A DNA stretch of 35,702 bases from positions 1 to 35,702 of the forward strand of contig NZ_JACDFE010000014.1 of the NCBI RefSeq assembly GCF_013815995.1. Reading direction: 5' to 3'. The position numbers and the translations under genes were made by a program. Below are positions 10,119-20,862 of the stretch, piece by piece (within the stretch, counting starts at the first letter, position 1; each line of letters starts with the position of its first letter). Below the pieces are notes generated by a model that ran no database searches, was not told the origin of the DNA, and saw nothing but the letters and a program-made list of their open reading frames with translations. Origin of the DNA: Sporichthya sp. Lineage in GTDB: Bacteria > Actinomycetota > Actinomycetes > Sporichthyales > Sporichthyaceae.

Positions 10119-11690
10119 GTGACTTTCCAGGATTACGTCCGGGTGCTTCGTGAACGCTGGCTGCTGGTCGTGTTCGGCCTGATCCTCGGCGTCGGCGGCG
10201 CGGCCGCGCACTCCTACCTCGCCACCCCGCAGTACGCGACCAGCGCGACGTTCTTCATCTCCACGCCGGGCCTCAGCGAGGACGTCTCGCAGGCCTACCA
10301 GGGCAGCCTGCTCTCGGAACAGAAGATCAAGTCCTACACCCAACTCGCGACCGACCGGCGCCTGCGTGAACAGGTCTCTGCGGAGCTCGGCAGCCCGGTG
10401 GCGCCGGGCACGATCTCCGCCTCGGCGAGGCCGGACACGGTGCTGCTCACCATCACCGTCACCGACCCTTCGCCGCAGCGCGCGCAGCGCATCGCCGAGC
10501 TCGCCTCCACCAACTTCATCGCCCTGGTCGCCGAGGTCGAGAAGCCGATCGGCGACGCCGACCCGGCCGTGGCCGCGCGTCAGGTGCAGACCCCGCCGCT
10601 TCCGACGCAGCCGGTGTCCCCGAAGCCCGTTCGGGACGCTGCCCTCGGCACGATCCTCGGCCTGATGCTCGGTGTCGGCCTCGCGATCGCCCGGCACACC
10701 CTGGACCGGTCGGTGAAGTCCAGCGAGGTCCTCGTCGAGTTCGCCCAGGCACCGTCGCTGGGTGTCACGGTGTACGACAGCTCGGTGAAGTCGCGGCCGC
10801 TGGTGGTGGCGGACAACCCGCAGTCTCCGCTGGCCGAAGCCTTCCGGCAGCTGCGCACAAACCTGCAGTACGTCGACCTGGACCACTCGCAGAAGCTCAT
10901 CGTGGTCACCAGCGCCCTGCCCAACGAGGGCAAGACGACGACGAGTTGCAACCTGGCCATCGCCCTGGCCCAGAGCGGCGCAAAGGTGCTGCTGGTCGAG
11001 GCCGACCTGCGCCGGCCGCGGGCCGGTGCCTACCTCGGGCTCGACAACGCGGTCGGTCTGACCAGCGTCCTGACCAGCCGGGTGTACCTCTACGACGCGA
11101 TTCAGCCGTGGGGCAACAGCCAGCTCGACTTTCTCGGCTCGGGGCCGCTGCCGCCGAATCCCAGCGAGATGCTGGCGTCGCGTCAGATGCGCGAGCTGCT
11201 CGACGAGGTCGCCACCCGCTACGACATCGTCCTCTTCGACGCCACCCCGACGCTGCCGGTCGCCGACGCCTGCGTGCTCGCGGCGCAGACCCACGGCACG
11301 CTGCTGGTGGCCCGGCACGGAAAGGTGACGCACGATCAGGTCGCCGCCGCGGCCGAGACGTTGCACCGGGTGTCGGCCAATCTGATCGGCACAGTGCTGA
11401 CGATGGCGCCGCGCTCGAGTCGCCGGTCCGGCTATGCGTACCACTACGGCTACAGCGCGCGCCCGGAGTTCGTGCAGGGCGTCGCGGATACGTCCGACCC
11501 CGCGCCGCCGCTCGACTCGACGCCGCCGGCCCGGCACGCCGCCCCGTCGTCGGGTCTGGACTGGACGCCCCTGCTCCCGGAGGCGCGGAGCACGCCCGAG
11601 CTTGTCGTGCCCCTCACGTTCCCGACCACCGGTGCGCCGTTGAACGGTTTTGCCTCCCACGGCCCCGAGCACCGCATCGCCGGCGCCTGA
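10119..11690 (+). CDS. Wzz/chain-length determinant fused to bacterial tyrosine (BY) kinase
   Basis: N-terminal Wzz-like domain (DYVRVLRERWLLVVFGLILG); LAEAFRQLRTNLQYV; Walker A SALPNEGKTTTSCN; VLLVEADLRRPR; tyrosine cluster SGYAYHYGYS. Confidence 0.9.
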   Translation: MTFQDYVRVLRERWLLVVFGLILGVGGAAAHSYLATPQYATSATFFISTPGLSEDVSQAYQGSLLSEQKIKSYTQLATDRRLREQVSAELGSPVAPGTISASARPDTVLLTITVTDPSPQRAQRIAELASTNFIALVAEVEKPIGDADPAVAARQVQTPPLPTQPVSPKPVRDAALGTILGLMLGVGLAIARHTLDRSVKSSEVLVEFAQAPSLGVTVYDSSVKSRPLVVADNPQSPLAEAFRQLRTNLQYVDLDHSQKLIVVTSALPNEGKTTTSCNLAIALAQSGAKVLLVEADLRRPRAGAYLGLDNAVGLTSVLTSRVYLYDAIQPWGNSQLDFLGSGPLPPNPSEMLASRQMRELLDEVATRYDIVLFDATPTLPVADACVLAAQTHGTLLVARHGKVTHDQVAAAAETLHRVSANLIGTVLTMAPRSSRRSGYAYHYGYSARPEFVQGVADTSDPAPPLDSTPPARHAAPSSGLDWTPLLPEARSTPELVVPLTFPTTGAPLNGFASHGPEHRIAGA

Positions 11691-11704
11691 GCGCGTCGGC
11701 CGTC

Positions 11705-13270
11705 ATGTTGCGCTCTTCGAATCCGGATTCGTCGGTGGTCCCCCCGACCCCGGCCGGACCACGGCTCGGCCGGCCACGGGTACCCGCCCCCTCGGCCATC
11801 CCCGCCATGCGACTGCAGCGGGCCGCTGCGGAGCAGGAACGGCTGGTCGCGCAGGTCCGCGTCCAGCCGCGGTCGCGTCGGCAGCGGAACTGGAAGCCTC
11901 AGTACACCCGGACCAGCGTCGCGATCGATCTGCTGGCCGCCATCAGTGCGATCGGCCTCGGGCTTCTGGTGCGGTTCGGCGGCGATGCCCCGGCGGGATA
12001 CCTGCGCGGGTCGTTGGCGTTCTCGGTCCTCTGGGTCGGGCTGGTCGCAGTGAGCCGGGGCTACCACCAGCGGTTCATCGGCGTGGGCACGGAGGAAACC
12101 ACGCGCGTCTTCCGCGCCGGGGTCGCGCTGATGGCCGCGGTCGCGTTCACCTCCTACGCGACGAAGACGGACTTCGCCCGCGGATACGTCGTGATCGCGA
12201 TTCCGAGCGTCGTCGTGCTGAGTCTGCTGGGCCGGTGCGGGCAGCGGTCGTGGCTGCACCGCGAGAGGCGGCGCGGGCGCTGTGTGCAGCGCACCGTTGT
12301 CGTGGGATCGACGTCTGCGGTACAGGCCACCGTCGAGCGGCTGCAGAAGGACCCAAGCCACGGGATGCAGGTGGTGGCGGCGTGCGTGTCCGACACCCGC
12401 GCGGACCTGAACTCCTTCACTGTCCCGGTCGCTGGTGGCCTCGCTGACATCGTGAGCGTCGCGTGCGCGGTCGAGGCGGACCTGGTCACCGTCCTGCCCA
12501 CCGCCCTGTTCTCCGGGCAGCGGCTCCGGCGTCTGGCCTGGGACCTCGAGCCGTGCGGAGCCGACCTCATCGTCTGTTCCGGGCTGACAGAAATCACGGG
12601 TGGCCGCATCACGGTGCGACTGGCCGCCTTTTCCCCAATGCTGCAGATTGAACGGCCCCGGTTGTCCGGGCCGGCGCGGGTGGTCAAGGGCTTGTTCGAC
12701 CGCAGCGCGGCCCTGGTCGGGCTGATCGTGATCGCCCCGGTGATGGTCGCGATCGTCGCCGGGATCTGGGCCCGCGACCGGCACAACCCGTTCTTCCGGC
12801 AGATTCGGGTCGGTGTGGGTGGTCGCGAATTCGGCATGTGGAAGTTCCGCACGATGGTGGTCAACGCCGAGGAACTCAGGCCGGGGCTGGTAGGACGGGA
12901 CCCCTCCGACGGGCCGCTGTTCAAGATGGTCGACGACCCGCGCGTCACCCCGATCGGGCGAGTGCTCCGGCGCCACTCGCTCGACGAGCTGCCGCAGCTT
13001 TTCAACGTGATGCGGGGTCAGATGTCGCTGGTCGGGCCACGGCCCCCGCTTCCCGGCGAAGTCTGCGCGTACGGGCCGGACATGGGCCGGCGGCTGCTGG
13101 TCAAGCCGGGCATGACCGGCCTGTGGCAGGTCAGCGGGCGGGCGGACCTGTCGTGGGAAGAGTCGGAGCTCCTCGACCTGCGGTACGTGGAGAACTGGTC
13201 ACTCGGACACGACTTCGCGATCTTGTGGCGGACCGCTCGCGCGGTGGCCACCGGATCTGGGGCGTACTAG
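11705..13270 (+). CDS. exopolysaccharide biosynthesis polyprenyl glycosylphosphotransferase
   Basis: Several N-terminal TM segments; FRQIRVGVGGREFGMWKFRTMVVNAEE; LFKMVDDPRVTPIGRVLRRHSLDELPQLFNVMRGQMSLVGPRPPLPGEV; KPGMTGLWQVSGR. Confidence 0.95.
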   Translation: MLRSSNPDSSVVPPTPAGPRLGRPRVPAPSAIPAMRLQRAAAEQERLVAQVRVQPRSRRQRNWKPQYTRTSVAIDLLAAISAIGLGLLVRFGGDAPAGYLRGSLAFSVLWVGLVAVSRGYHQRFIGVGTEETTRVFRAGVALMAAVAFTSYATKTDFARGYVVIAIPSVVVLSLLGRCGQRSWLHRERRRGRCVQRTVVVGSTSAVQATVERLQKDPSHGMQVVAACVSDTRADLNSFTVPVAGGLADIVSVACAVEADLVTVLPTALFSGQRLRRLAWDLEPCGADLIVCSGLTEITGGRITVRLAAFSPMLQIERPRLSGPARVVKGLFDRSAALVGLIVIAPVMVAIVAGIWARDRHNPFFRQIRVGVGGREFGMWKFRTMVVNAEELRPGLVGRDPSDGPLFKMVDDPRVTPIGRVLRRHSLDELPQLFNVMRGQMSLVGPRPPLPGEVCAYGPDMGRRLLVKPGMTGLWQVSGRADLSWEESELLDLRYVENWSLGHDFAILWRTARAVATGSGAY

Positions 13271-13315
13271 CCCGCCGTATCGGCGCGCTAGGGAATCGAT
13301 AGGGGAGAGGTAGCG

Positions 13316-14362
13316 ATGGCACGCTCAGCACTGATCACGGGAATCACCGGTCAGGACGGCTCATACCTCGCCGAGCTGTTGCTCGCGAAGGGCTACGAGG
13401 TGCACGGCCTGATCCGTCGCGCCTCCACCTTCAACACAGGCCGCCTCGACGACATCTACCAGGACCCGCACGACTATCAACGCCGGCTGTACCTGCACTA
13501 CGGCGACCTGTCCGAGGGCAGCGCCCTGGTCAACCTGTTGCGTGAGATCCAACCGAACGAGGTCTACAACCTCGGCGCGCAGAGTCACGTTCGGGTCAGC
13601 TTCGACATGCCCGAATACACCGGCGACATCACCGGGCTGGGATCGATCCGGCTGCTGGAGGCGATCCGGGCCAGCGGGATCGACACCCGCTTCTACCAGG
13701 CGTCGAGTTCGGAGCTCTACGGGTCGACACCACCCCCCCAGCGCGAGGACACGCCGTTCCATCCCCGTTCGCCCTATGGCGTGGCGAAGCTCTACAGCTT
13801 CTGGTCCTGCGTGAACTACCGCGAGGCCTACGACATGTATGCGGTCAACGGGATCCTGTTCAATCACGAGAGCCCGCGCCGCGGCGAAACCTTCGTGACG
13901 CGGAAGATCACCCGCGCCGTCGCCCGCATCGCGGCGGGGCTGCAGGACACCGTCCACATGGGCAACATGGACGCGATCCGGGACTGGGGCTACGCGCCGG
14001 AGTACGTCGAGGGCATGTGGCGGATGCTGCAGGCCGACGAGCCGCAGGACTTCGTGCTCGCCACCGGGGTGGGTGCCACGGTGCAGCGATTCGCCGAGGT
14101 CGCCTTCTCCGCCGCCGGTCTGAACGCCGCGGACCACATCGCGATCGATCCGCAGTACTACCGCCCCTCCGAGGTCGACTACCTGCTCGGGGACCCCTCC
14201 AAGGCGCGGGAGAAGCTCGGCTGGGTCGCCCGGACCCACTGGGACGATCTGGCCCGGATCATGGTCAACGCCGACATCGCGTTGCTGGATGATCAGCTCA
14301 CCGGCCGGACAGTGCGGGGGGACGCACCGTCGGTCCTGGTCGCGGTCGGGTCGCGTGCATGA
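13316..14362 (+). CDS. gmd: GDP-mannose 4,6-dehydratase
   Basis: [82 protein letters not shown]. Confidence 0.96.
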   Translation: MARSALITGITGQDGSYLAELLLAKGYEVHGLIRRASTFNTGRLDDIYQDPHDYQRRLYLHYGDLSEGSALVNLLREIQPNEVYNLGAQSHVRVSFDMPEYTGDITGLGSIRLLEAIRASGIDTRFYQASSSELYGSTPPPQREDTPFHPRSPYGVAKLYSFWSCVNYREAYDMYAVNGILFNHESPRRGETFVTRKITRAVARIAAGLQDTVHMGNMDAIRDWGYAPEYVEGMWRMLQADEPQDFVLATGVGATVQRFAEVAFSAAGLNAADHIAIDPQYYRPSEVDYLLGDPSKAREKLGWVARTHWDDLARIMVNADIALLDDQLTGRTVRGDAPSVLVAVGSRA

Positions 14363-15603
14363 GGCGACCCAACTCCGGGGGGCCGGTCTGGTCCGGGGTG
14401 ACGGTCTTCACCGAGGACCGCTTCGGTCGAGACAGCGACGGGCAGCCTGCCGCAATGGACGGCGGTCGGGGTTCGGCGGCCTGGGCTAGTTACGTGGCGA
14501 GTGGTCGTCGCGTCAGGGTCGCGGGCCGAACGGCATCGGCAGCGGGCACGGCTAGCACCCCGCTGGAGGGCGTCGAGGTGGTGGCCCTGCCCTACTACGT
14601 GGGAATTGGCGGGCTGCTCAGGACCGCTCCGGCCCTCGTCGCGGCCGTGTTCGCCGCGGTTCGCCGGTCGGAGTACGTGGTGCTCCGGGTGCCCGGAGCG
14701 GTGACCTCGGTGGCCGCGATCGCCTGCCGGGTCCTGCGCCGGTCTTACGCGGTGGACGTCGTCGGCGATGCCGCCGACGCCGTGGACGGAGGTGCCCTGG
14801 GTCGATGCGGCCGGGTCCTGTCACCCGTCGTCAAGGGACATGTGCGATGGGTCGTCGGCCACGCGGGCGCCGCCCGATACGTCACCGCCCATGCGCTGCA
14901 GGCGCGCTACCCATCCCCCATCGGTGTCCCGGCGGTGGGGGTGTCCGACGTCCGTATCGACGAGGTGGCAAATACCGGCTCCCGCGACTGGAGCGGCCCG
15001 CCGTTCCGCCTGGTGACGGTGGGGACGATGGAGGCCACCTACAAAGGCCAGGATGACCTCATCCGCGCGGCGGCGAAGCTGCGGGCCGACGGCGTCGATG
15101 TCAGCGTCGACCTGGTCGGCGGCGGCCGATTGGAGGAGCGCAATCAAGCGCTCGCCCGCGAACTCGGCGTCGCCGAGCGCGTCCGATTCCTCGGCACGGT
15201 CAGCGATCGCGCGGCCCTGACCCGAATTCTCGACACCTCGCACCTATTCGTCCTGGCCTCGAGGCAGGAGGGCCTACCGCGGGCGCTGGTCGAGGCAATG
15301 GCGCGGGGTCTGCCCGCCGTCGCCACCCGCGTCGGCGGAGTCCCCGAGCTTCTCGATCCAGCCTGTCTGGTCGCGCCCGACGATCCCGACGCGCTGGCCA
15401 CAGCGATCAGAGAGCTCCTCGCTGATCCGCAGCGGTGGCGGCAGGAGTCCGCCCGCAATCTGAGCACCGCCCGGGAGTACCACCGCGACGTGCTCGCCGC
15501 GCGGTTCGGAGAGTGGATAGCCCGCATACCCGCGGCGCGCAGCGCCCCCGACATGGCCGAGCGTTCGCCGGCCGCGGCCGCACCGGTACAAGGACGGATC
15601 TAA
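14359..15603 (+). CDS. glycosyltransferase family 4
   Basis: [86 protein letters not shown] overlap with gmd. Confidence 0.88.
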   Translation: MRRPNSGGPVWSGVTVFTEDRFGRDSDGQPAAMDGGRGSAAWASYVASGRRVRVAGRTASAAGTASTPLEGVEVVALPYYVGIGGLLRTAPALVAAVFAAVRRSEYVVLRVPGAVTSVAAIACRVLRRSYAVDVVGDAADAVDGGALGRCGRVLSPVVKGHVRWVVGHAGAARYVTAHALQARYPSPIGVPAVGVSDVRIDEVANTGSRDWSGPPFRLVTVGTMEATYKGQDDLIRAAAKLRADGVDVSVDLVGGGRLEERNQALARELGVAERVRFLGTVSDRAALTRILDTSHLFVLASRQEGLPRALVEAMARGLPAVATRVGGVPELLDPACLVAPDDPDALATAIRELLADPQRWRQESARNLSTAREYHRDVLAARFGEWIARIPAARSAPDMAERSPAAAAPVQGRI

Positions 15604-16427
15604 TGGTGACCCGACGCTTTCCGGAGGTTCGCAACGCCGCCCGCGAGCGGGTCAAGCTCGGCGTCCGCGAAGTGCTGGGCAGGCACAACCTCGATTTGGT
15701 GCGCGACCCGTTCCCGGCCCGTGTCGCGCGGGCTGCGCACGGCCTGGGAATCGACATCGTCATCGACGTCGGTGCCAACATCGGGCAGTTCGGCTCGGCG
15801 CTTCGGGCGAACGGGTACCGCGGCCGGATCATCTCCTGCGAGCCGCTACCCGCCGCGTTCGCCCGCCTCCGATCGCGGGCCCGACGCGACCCGAGTTGGC
15901 AGGTGGTCAACCGGGCGATGGGCGCCGAACCTGGAACCGCCAGGCTGCACGTCGCCGGCAATTCCTACTCCTCATCGATCCTGCGCATGACGCCAGCTCA
16001 CATCGCCGCGGCCCCCGGTTCGGCCACCGTGGACGCGATCGACGTGCCGGTGTCGACGGTCGCTGATGTGGTCCAGGAGTATGGCATCGCGCCCGAACGC
16101 ACCCTGCTGAAGATCGACACGCAGGGATACGAGGGCCGGATCCTCGACGGTGCCGCGGACCTGCTGCCCAGGATGGGCGCGATTCAACTCGAGATCAGCT
16201 TCGTCACCCTGTACGAGGGCCAAGAGCCCGGCGGCGGCTTGCTCAGAAGGATGGAAGGGATCGGTTTCGAGTTGTACGCCTGGGACTCCTCATTCAGCGA
16301 TCCGCAAACCGGTCGACTGCTTCAGGCCGACGTCGTCTTCACCTCCCGCGGAACCACCGATCAATCAGGCACCGGGGCGGCCGCCAACGCCGCCCTGGGC
16401 GCGTTGGCTTTGGTGGCTCGGCCATGA
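15603..16427 (+). CDS. FkbM family methyltransferase (copy 1)
   Basis: VIDVGANIGQFGSALRANGYRGRIISCEP; LLKIDTQGYEGRILDGA; start overlaps the upstream stop (TAATG). Confidence 0.88.
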   Translation: MVTRRFPEVRNAARERVKLGVREVLGRHNLDLVRDPFPARVARAAHGLGIDIVIDVGANIGQFGSALRANGYRGRIISCEPLPAAFARLRSRARRDPSWQVVNRAMGAEPGTARLHVAGNSYSSSILRMTPAHIAAAPGSATVDAIDVPVSTVADVVQEYGIAPERTLLKIDTQGYEGRILDGAADLLPRMGAIQLEISFVTLYEGQEPGGGLLRRMEGIGFELYAWDSSFSDPQTGRLLQADVVFTSRGTTDQSGTGAAANAALGALALVARP

Positions 16428-17230
16428 CCCAGGACATCCTCGTGCCGGCGTCCGTTTCGGCGACGTCCCGGCGGCTGGGCTACCCGGAGATGGGTGCGGG
16501 GGGCTTCAGCCACGTTGACGGGACTATTCAGTTCTACTCTCGGATCAATGCTCTGCTCGCCCCCGACCACACCGTCGTCGATCTCGGCGCCGGCCGCGGG
16601 GCGTTCCTCGAGGATACGGTCGCGTACCGCCGTGAGCTTCGCCGACTGCAGGGCAAGGTACGGCGTGTCATCGGGCTGGACGTTGATCCGGCGGTGCTGG
16701 CCAACCCGAGTCTCGACGAGGCGCACGTGCTGGAACCCAACGGTGGCTTCCCGTTGGCCGACGCTTCGGTGGATCTGATGCTCTCGGATTTCACTTTCGA
16801 ACATATTGAGTCACCGGAGCACGTGGCGGCCGAGATCGGGCGGGTACTGCGTCCGGGCGGGTGGTTGTGCGCGCGCACGCCTAATAAGAGGGGCTACATC
16901 GCCTTGGGCGCAAGGGTCGTCCCGAACCAGTTACACAAAGCGGCGTTGCGTCGCCTCCAGCCGTCGAAGCAGGAACGGGACACGTTCCCAACTCGCTACC
17001 GGATGAATGCGGTTGCCGATCTGCGCCGGCTGTTCCCTGAGGAGAGCTACGACCACTTCACTTACGCCGCCGACAATGAACCGGCCTACGCCGGCTCCTC
17101 GGCAGCCGCCTGGCGCCTCGCGGACGGAATCCTCCACCGGGCGCCCCGGCCCTACCGGTCGATGCTCTACATCTTCATTCAGCGCAGGCTCGGTCCACCG
17201 GAGGCGACTCGCCCGGGCGGCGTTTCCTGA
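16424..17230 (+). CDS. class I SAM-dependent methyltransferase
   Basis: TVVDLGAGRGAFLEDT; FPLADASVDLMLSDFTFEHIESPEHVAAEIGRVLRPGGWLCARTPNKRGY; ATGA overlap. Confidence 0.85.
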   Translation: MTQDILVPASVSATSRRLGYPEMGAGGFSHVDGTIQFYSRINALLAPDHTVVDLGAGRGAFLEDTVAYRRELRRLQGKVRRVIGLDVDPAVLANPSLDEAHVLEPNGGFPLADASVDLMLSDFTFEHIESPEHVAAEIGRVLRPGGWLCARTPNKRGYIALGARVVPNQLHKAALRRLQPSKQERDTFPTRYRMNAVADLRRLFPEESYDHFTYAADNEPAYAGSSAAAWRLADGILHRAPRPYRSMLYIFIQRRLGPPEATRPGGVS

Positions 17231-17562
17231 TGCCGACGCGGGACCTCCGACGGGGGGTGCAGAGCGGACTCAAGTCAACGTCCCGCCACGGCTGGACAGT
17301 GCTATCCGACCCGGCGATCCGGGGGCATCACGACATGGTCGTCCTCGTTTCCGTGCGGCGCCTCCTCTTCGGTCGCAATCCGGCGCCGCCTGCGCTGGCG
17401 TCGGCCCTGACGGCCGGCTTCGTTGGTGCCCTCGTGTTCGGTCTGACCGCGCCGTTCATGTTCGACCGATCCTTCCGGTTCACTTTCGTGCTCGCGTTCC
17501 CGCTCGCGGCCGTCACACGAGGCGGTCCCCCGCGAGCACTGCGTTGGACGGTGGGTTCGTGA
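17230..17562 (+). CDS. small predicted membrane protein, possibly a truncated C-terminal polymerase/ligase remnant
   Basis: 110 aa, two hydrophobic segments (ALTAGFVGALVFGLTAPFMF, FRFTFVLAFPLAAV); overlaps both neighbours (TGATG, GTGA). Confidence 0.4.
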   Translation: MPTRDLRRGVQSGLKSTSRHGWTVLSDPAIRGHHDMVVLVSVRRLLFGRNPAPPALASALTAGFVGALVFGLTAPFMFDRSFRFTFVLAFPLAAVTRGGPPRALRWTVGS

Positions 17563-18338
17563 CCACCGCGGAATCCACCGCCTTGGGCCCACGACCCGGG
17601 GCCCAAGCGATGGTGCTGGGTCAGCGCGCGTGGCGTAGCGCTGTCCGGCGTGCTCGTCAAAGGGCGCTCCATATTCGACTTCGAGCGGACGCGCGGGGGT
17701 GCATCCTGGTCCGACTGGGCACGGCCTACGGCGGCTGGTGGGTACCGGAGGACGTGGTGGGTGCGGGCGCTATCGCCTATTGCGGTGGCGCCGGGGAAGA
17801 CATCAGCTTCGACCTTGCCTTATTCCTGCGAGGATGCACCGTCCGGGTGTTCGATCCAACTCCGCGGGCCATCGCGCATGTGGAGGCCTGCGACCCGCAC
17901 TCCGAGCGGTTCACCTTTCACCCGGTGGGGTGGTGGTCGCGGGACGGGTCCCTCAAATTCTTTGCTCCCACTGATGCCCGCCACGTCTCGCATTCGGTCA
18001 TGAACCTGCAGGGCACGCAGGACTACTTCGTGGCTCGGGTACGACCCATACGGGCGCTTATGGATGAGCTCGGAGACGACCACATCGACCTTATCAAGAT
18101 GGACATCGAAGGCGCCGAGCACGAAGTCCTCTCCTCGTTGCTCCGGACTGGCTCGATGCCGGACGTGCTGTGCGTCGAATTCGATCAACCCTGCTCGGTC
18201 CGCTCGATCGTGCAGGTCACTCGTCGGTTACGGAATCAGGGAATGGTGCCGCTCAAAGTGGAGGGATGGAACGTCACCTACCGGAGTTTCGCCGGTGTGC
18301 AGCGCAAGGGCGGAGCAGGAGGTGTTCTTGAGGCCTGA
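17559..18338 (+). CDS. FkbM family methyltransferase (copy 2, divergent)
   Basis: AYCGGAGEDISFDLALFLRGCTVRVFDPTPRAIAHVE; IDLIKMDIEGAEHEVL; C-terminal EGWNVTYRSFAG; GTGA overlap, GTG start. Confidence 0.85.
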   Translation: MTTAESTALGPRPGAQAMVLGQRAWRSAVRRARQRALHIRLRADARGCILVRLGTAYGGWWVPEDVVGAGAIAYCGGAGEDISFDLALFLRGCTVRVFDPTPRAIAHVEACDPHSERFTFHPVGWWSRDGSLKFFAPTDARHVSHSVMNLQGTQDYFVARVRPIRALMDELGDDHIDLIKMDIEGAEHEVLSSLLRTGSMPDVLCVEFDQPCSVRSIVQVTRRLRNQGMVPLKVEGWNVTYRSFAGVQRKGGAGGVLEA

Positions 18339-18443
18339 TGGTGCGTCAATCCGGGCGCTGTGTCGCCTGCCGCCGAGACGATGTCAGCAGGTCCAACGTC
18401 CACTCGCGTGCCTCGACACAGACTCACTATTAGGAGGAACCTC

Positions 18444-19151
18444 ATGAAACCCAACGCCACGATTTCGCGGCTGTACCAGGACATGTACGCGCACAGCGCC
18501 CTGCGTGCGTGGAGGGACGCCGGCGCAGTGAGCAAAGCTGACAATGTCATCCGAGCGCACAGAGCAGCAGGACTACCTTCGGCCCCCCGCGTGATTGAGC
18601 TCGGCTGTGGCGAGGGGGCTCTAGCGGCTGAGCTGCTGCGTCGATCCTTCCCCGGGTCCTACCTCGGCATGGACATCTCCACGTCGGGAATCGAGGAGGC
18701 CCGCGCACGAGCCATCCCCGGCGCTGATTTCCGGCTCACCGCGGGAGGCCATGTTGACCTCGCGGACGGGTGCGCGGATCTGGCGATCCTCAGCCACGTG
18801 GTTGAGCACCTCGAGCATCCACGTGTGTTGCTGTACGAGGCGAAGCGGATCGCAAGTCACGTGCTCGTCGAGGTTCCGCTGGAGCTGCACTGGCGCACGC
18901 CCCGGGACTACCACCTCGACGCGCTCGGCCACATCAACAAATACACGGCTCGGTCGATCCGACATCTGGCTCAGAGCAGCGGGTTCGAGGTTCTCAACCA
19001 GTTCACGACGAATCCCGGGCACGCACGGTTCGGCGACGCGTCGTTGGGGCGGAATCTCTCCTGGCGAGTGAAGGACATTGCGCTGCGTACGGTGCCGCTC
19101 GCCGCGCGAACCTGCTTCACGTTCCACGAAACCTTGATGTTGCGGTCGTAG
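18444..19151 (+). CDS. class I SAM-dependent methyltransferase
   Basis: VIELGCGEGALAAELLRRSFPGSYLGMDIS; LADGCADLAILSHVVEHLEHPRVLLYEAKRI; AGGAGG ribosome-binding site at about 18432. Confidence 0.85.
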   Translation: MKPNATISRLYQDMYAHSALRAWRDAGAVSKADNVIRAHRAAGLPSAPRVIELGCGEGALAAELLRRSFPGSYLGMDISTSGIEEARARAIPGADFRLTAGGHVDLADGCADLAILSHVVEHLEHPRVLLYEAKRIASHVLVEVPLELHWRTPRDYHLDALGHINKYTARSIRHLAQSSGFEVLNQFTTNPGHARFGDASLGRNLSWRVKDIALRTVPLAARTCFTFHETLMLRS

Positions 19152-19401
19152 GCCCGACGGCGAGACGCGCGCACCACCGCCATACCTACGACGGAGAATT
19201 GGATCGGATCCCTCTTGAGGCCCCAACCGGCCTTGCACGCGCGCGCTTCGACGCGGGTGCTGCCTCGTCAGACCGACCGCGATATCGCACTTCGTACCCA
19301 CTGAACCGCCCCGGCGTCTCCGGACAACCCGGGACGGTTCACTCGGCGACTGGATCGTTCGCCGTCGGATCCGTCCGCCGAAGTTGTGCCGGGCCCATAA
19401 T

Positions 19402-20862
19402 GGCTCTTCAAAGTTGAGCGGGCAACGCTCGTGAAGCTGCTGTTGCTGCCCGGTGTTTCCGGGTCGCGTGCAAACGTATCCGTCGGTGGCTGTTCTCCAC
19501 GTTGCGGAAGCCGCAGGCCGAGCGTTTCACCTGTTTGATCAGCCGGTTGATTCCTTCGGTGCGGGCGTTGGTGATGCCGGTGTCGATGAACTCCGCGATC
19601 GCGGGACACCAGGTCTCGATCGTGGTCGCCAACGTGGCCAGCTCCTCGATCTCGGCGCGGGCGCACCAGCGGTAGAAGCCGTAGAGCTTCGCGTAGATCT
19701 GGGAGCGGTCGGCGCCGGTGCGGGCCAGGGCCAGGACGCCGCGCAGCTGCTCCTTGGCGATCCAGGCGCTGATGACCTGCCCGCTCGGTTCGGAGTCGAT
19801 CACCGAGTTCCACATCGCCGCGAATGCCTTCTCGCTCAGGCGTTCCCGGGCCGTGAGCAGGCGGCGCCGGTTCGCCCAGGCCGGGTCGAGCTTGCGGCCT
19901 CGGCGCCCGTGTTGTTCCCAGATCACCCGGCGGCGGACCTTGGTCACCGCGGCGTTGGCCGGGGCGACGATGTGGAAGTGATCGACCACCAGCACCGCGT
20001 TCGGGAGCAGGCCGGGGGTGGTGATCGCCTTGGCGTAGACCGCGGCCGGGTCGATCGCCACGAAGGCGATCGCGGCCCGGAACGCCGGCGTGCGCTCGTT
20101 CAGCCACTCGACCACACAGGCGCTGGTGCGGCCCTCGATCTGCCCGAGCAGGCCCTGCTCACCGGCCAGGTCCACGAACCCGGTGTCCCAGGCATCGGTG
20201 CGCACCCATCGGGTGCTCACCGGGTCCTGGGTCCAGCGTGGGCGCCCGCGGCGGGTCTCATCAATCCCGAGCACCGCGGTCGGTTCCGGCTCGCCCAGCT
20301 CAACGTTTCCCGCCTCGGTCACCGCGGTGTTCGCCGTGGGCCAGGTGACCCCGAACGCGGACGCGACCTCGGACACGCTGCGCGCGGAATCAGCCACGGC
20401 AGCGGCGATCCCGCGACGCAGCCGCCCGGTGGTGCGCTGCCGCGGCGGGACCTCCGGAATCGACTCGGTGAAGGTGGCCCGCTCGCACGCGGACTCCCGG
20501 CACCGCCACCGGCGCTTGTGCCAGATGACCGCGATTTCCCTTTCCCCGTAAGGGATATCCCGCGGTGTGATGCTCGCGTGACCCTTCACCGAGGTCGAGA
20601 CCACCCCACACTCCGGGCACCCGGGCAGTACCTCTGCGGCCGTGATCACGTGCACGATCCGGGCACCGAACTCCCCGACCTGGACACGCTGGACCCGTAC
20701 TCCGGGCAGCCCGAACAACAACGTCGTACTCTGACTCACGCCCGTGGCCTCTCTGGTCTGCTGCCTTCGCAACAGTCAGACTTCAAGAGGTCACGGGCAC
20801 CCCCAGCTCAGCACGCCGACAGGCCCCGACCGGTGAGGTTGCCCGGTCAAGTTCGAAGAGCC
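19402..20862 (-). mobile_element. ISL3-family insertion sequence, 1461 bp, structurally complete
   Basis: Terminal IRs GGCTCTTCAAAGTTGAGCGGGCAAC / GGCTCTTCGAACTTGACCGGGCAAC (22/25 matching); perfect 8-bp direct repeats CCCATAAT at 19394-19401 and 20863-20870. Confidence 0.96.
19408..20772 (-). CDS. ISL3-family transposase
   Basis: 454-aa ORF: CPECGVVSTSVKGH zinc-finger region, VLGIDETRRGRPRW, VVDHFHIVAPANAAVTKVRRR, ITNARTEGINRLIKQVKRSACGFRN; stop codon lies in the terminal IR. Confidence 0.95.
   Translation of the reverse strand: MRRQQTREATGVSQSTTLLFGLPGVRVQRVQVGEFGARIVHVITAAEVLPGCPECGVVSTSVKGHASITPRDIPYGEREIAVIWHKRRWRCRESACERATFTESIPEVPPRQRTTGRLRRGIAAAVADSARSVSEVASAFGVTWPTANTAVTEAGNVELGEPEPTAVLGIDETRRGRPRWTQDPVSTRWVRTDAWDTGFVDLAGEQGLLGQIEGRTSACVVEWLNERTPAFRAAIAFVAIDPAAVYAKAITTPGLLPNAVLVVDHFHIVAPANAAVTKVRRRVIWEQHGRRGRKLDPAWANRRRLLTARERLSEKAFAAMWNSVIDSEPSGQVISAWIAKEQLRGVLALARTGADRSQIYAKLYGFYRWCARAEIEELATLATTIETWCPAIAEFIDTGITNARTEGINRLIKQVKRSACGFRNVENSHRRIRLHATRKHRAATAASRALPAQL

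Noticed and set aside
10032-11672. 546-aa minus-strand ORF
   Set aside because: Antisense shadow of the Wzz/BY-kinase gene; no recognisable domain.
11450-12976. 508-aa minus-strand ORF
   Set aside because: Antisense shadow of the glycosylphosphotransferase gene.
18323-19222. 10-bp microhomology TCTTGAGGCC at 18326-18335 and 19213-19222 as possible deletion/duplication scar
   Set aside because: Too short to distinguish from chance in a single window; no flanking similarity extends it.
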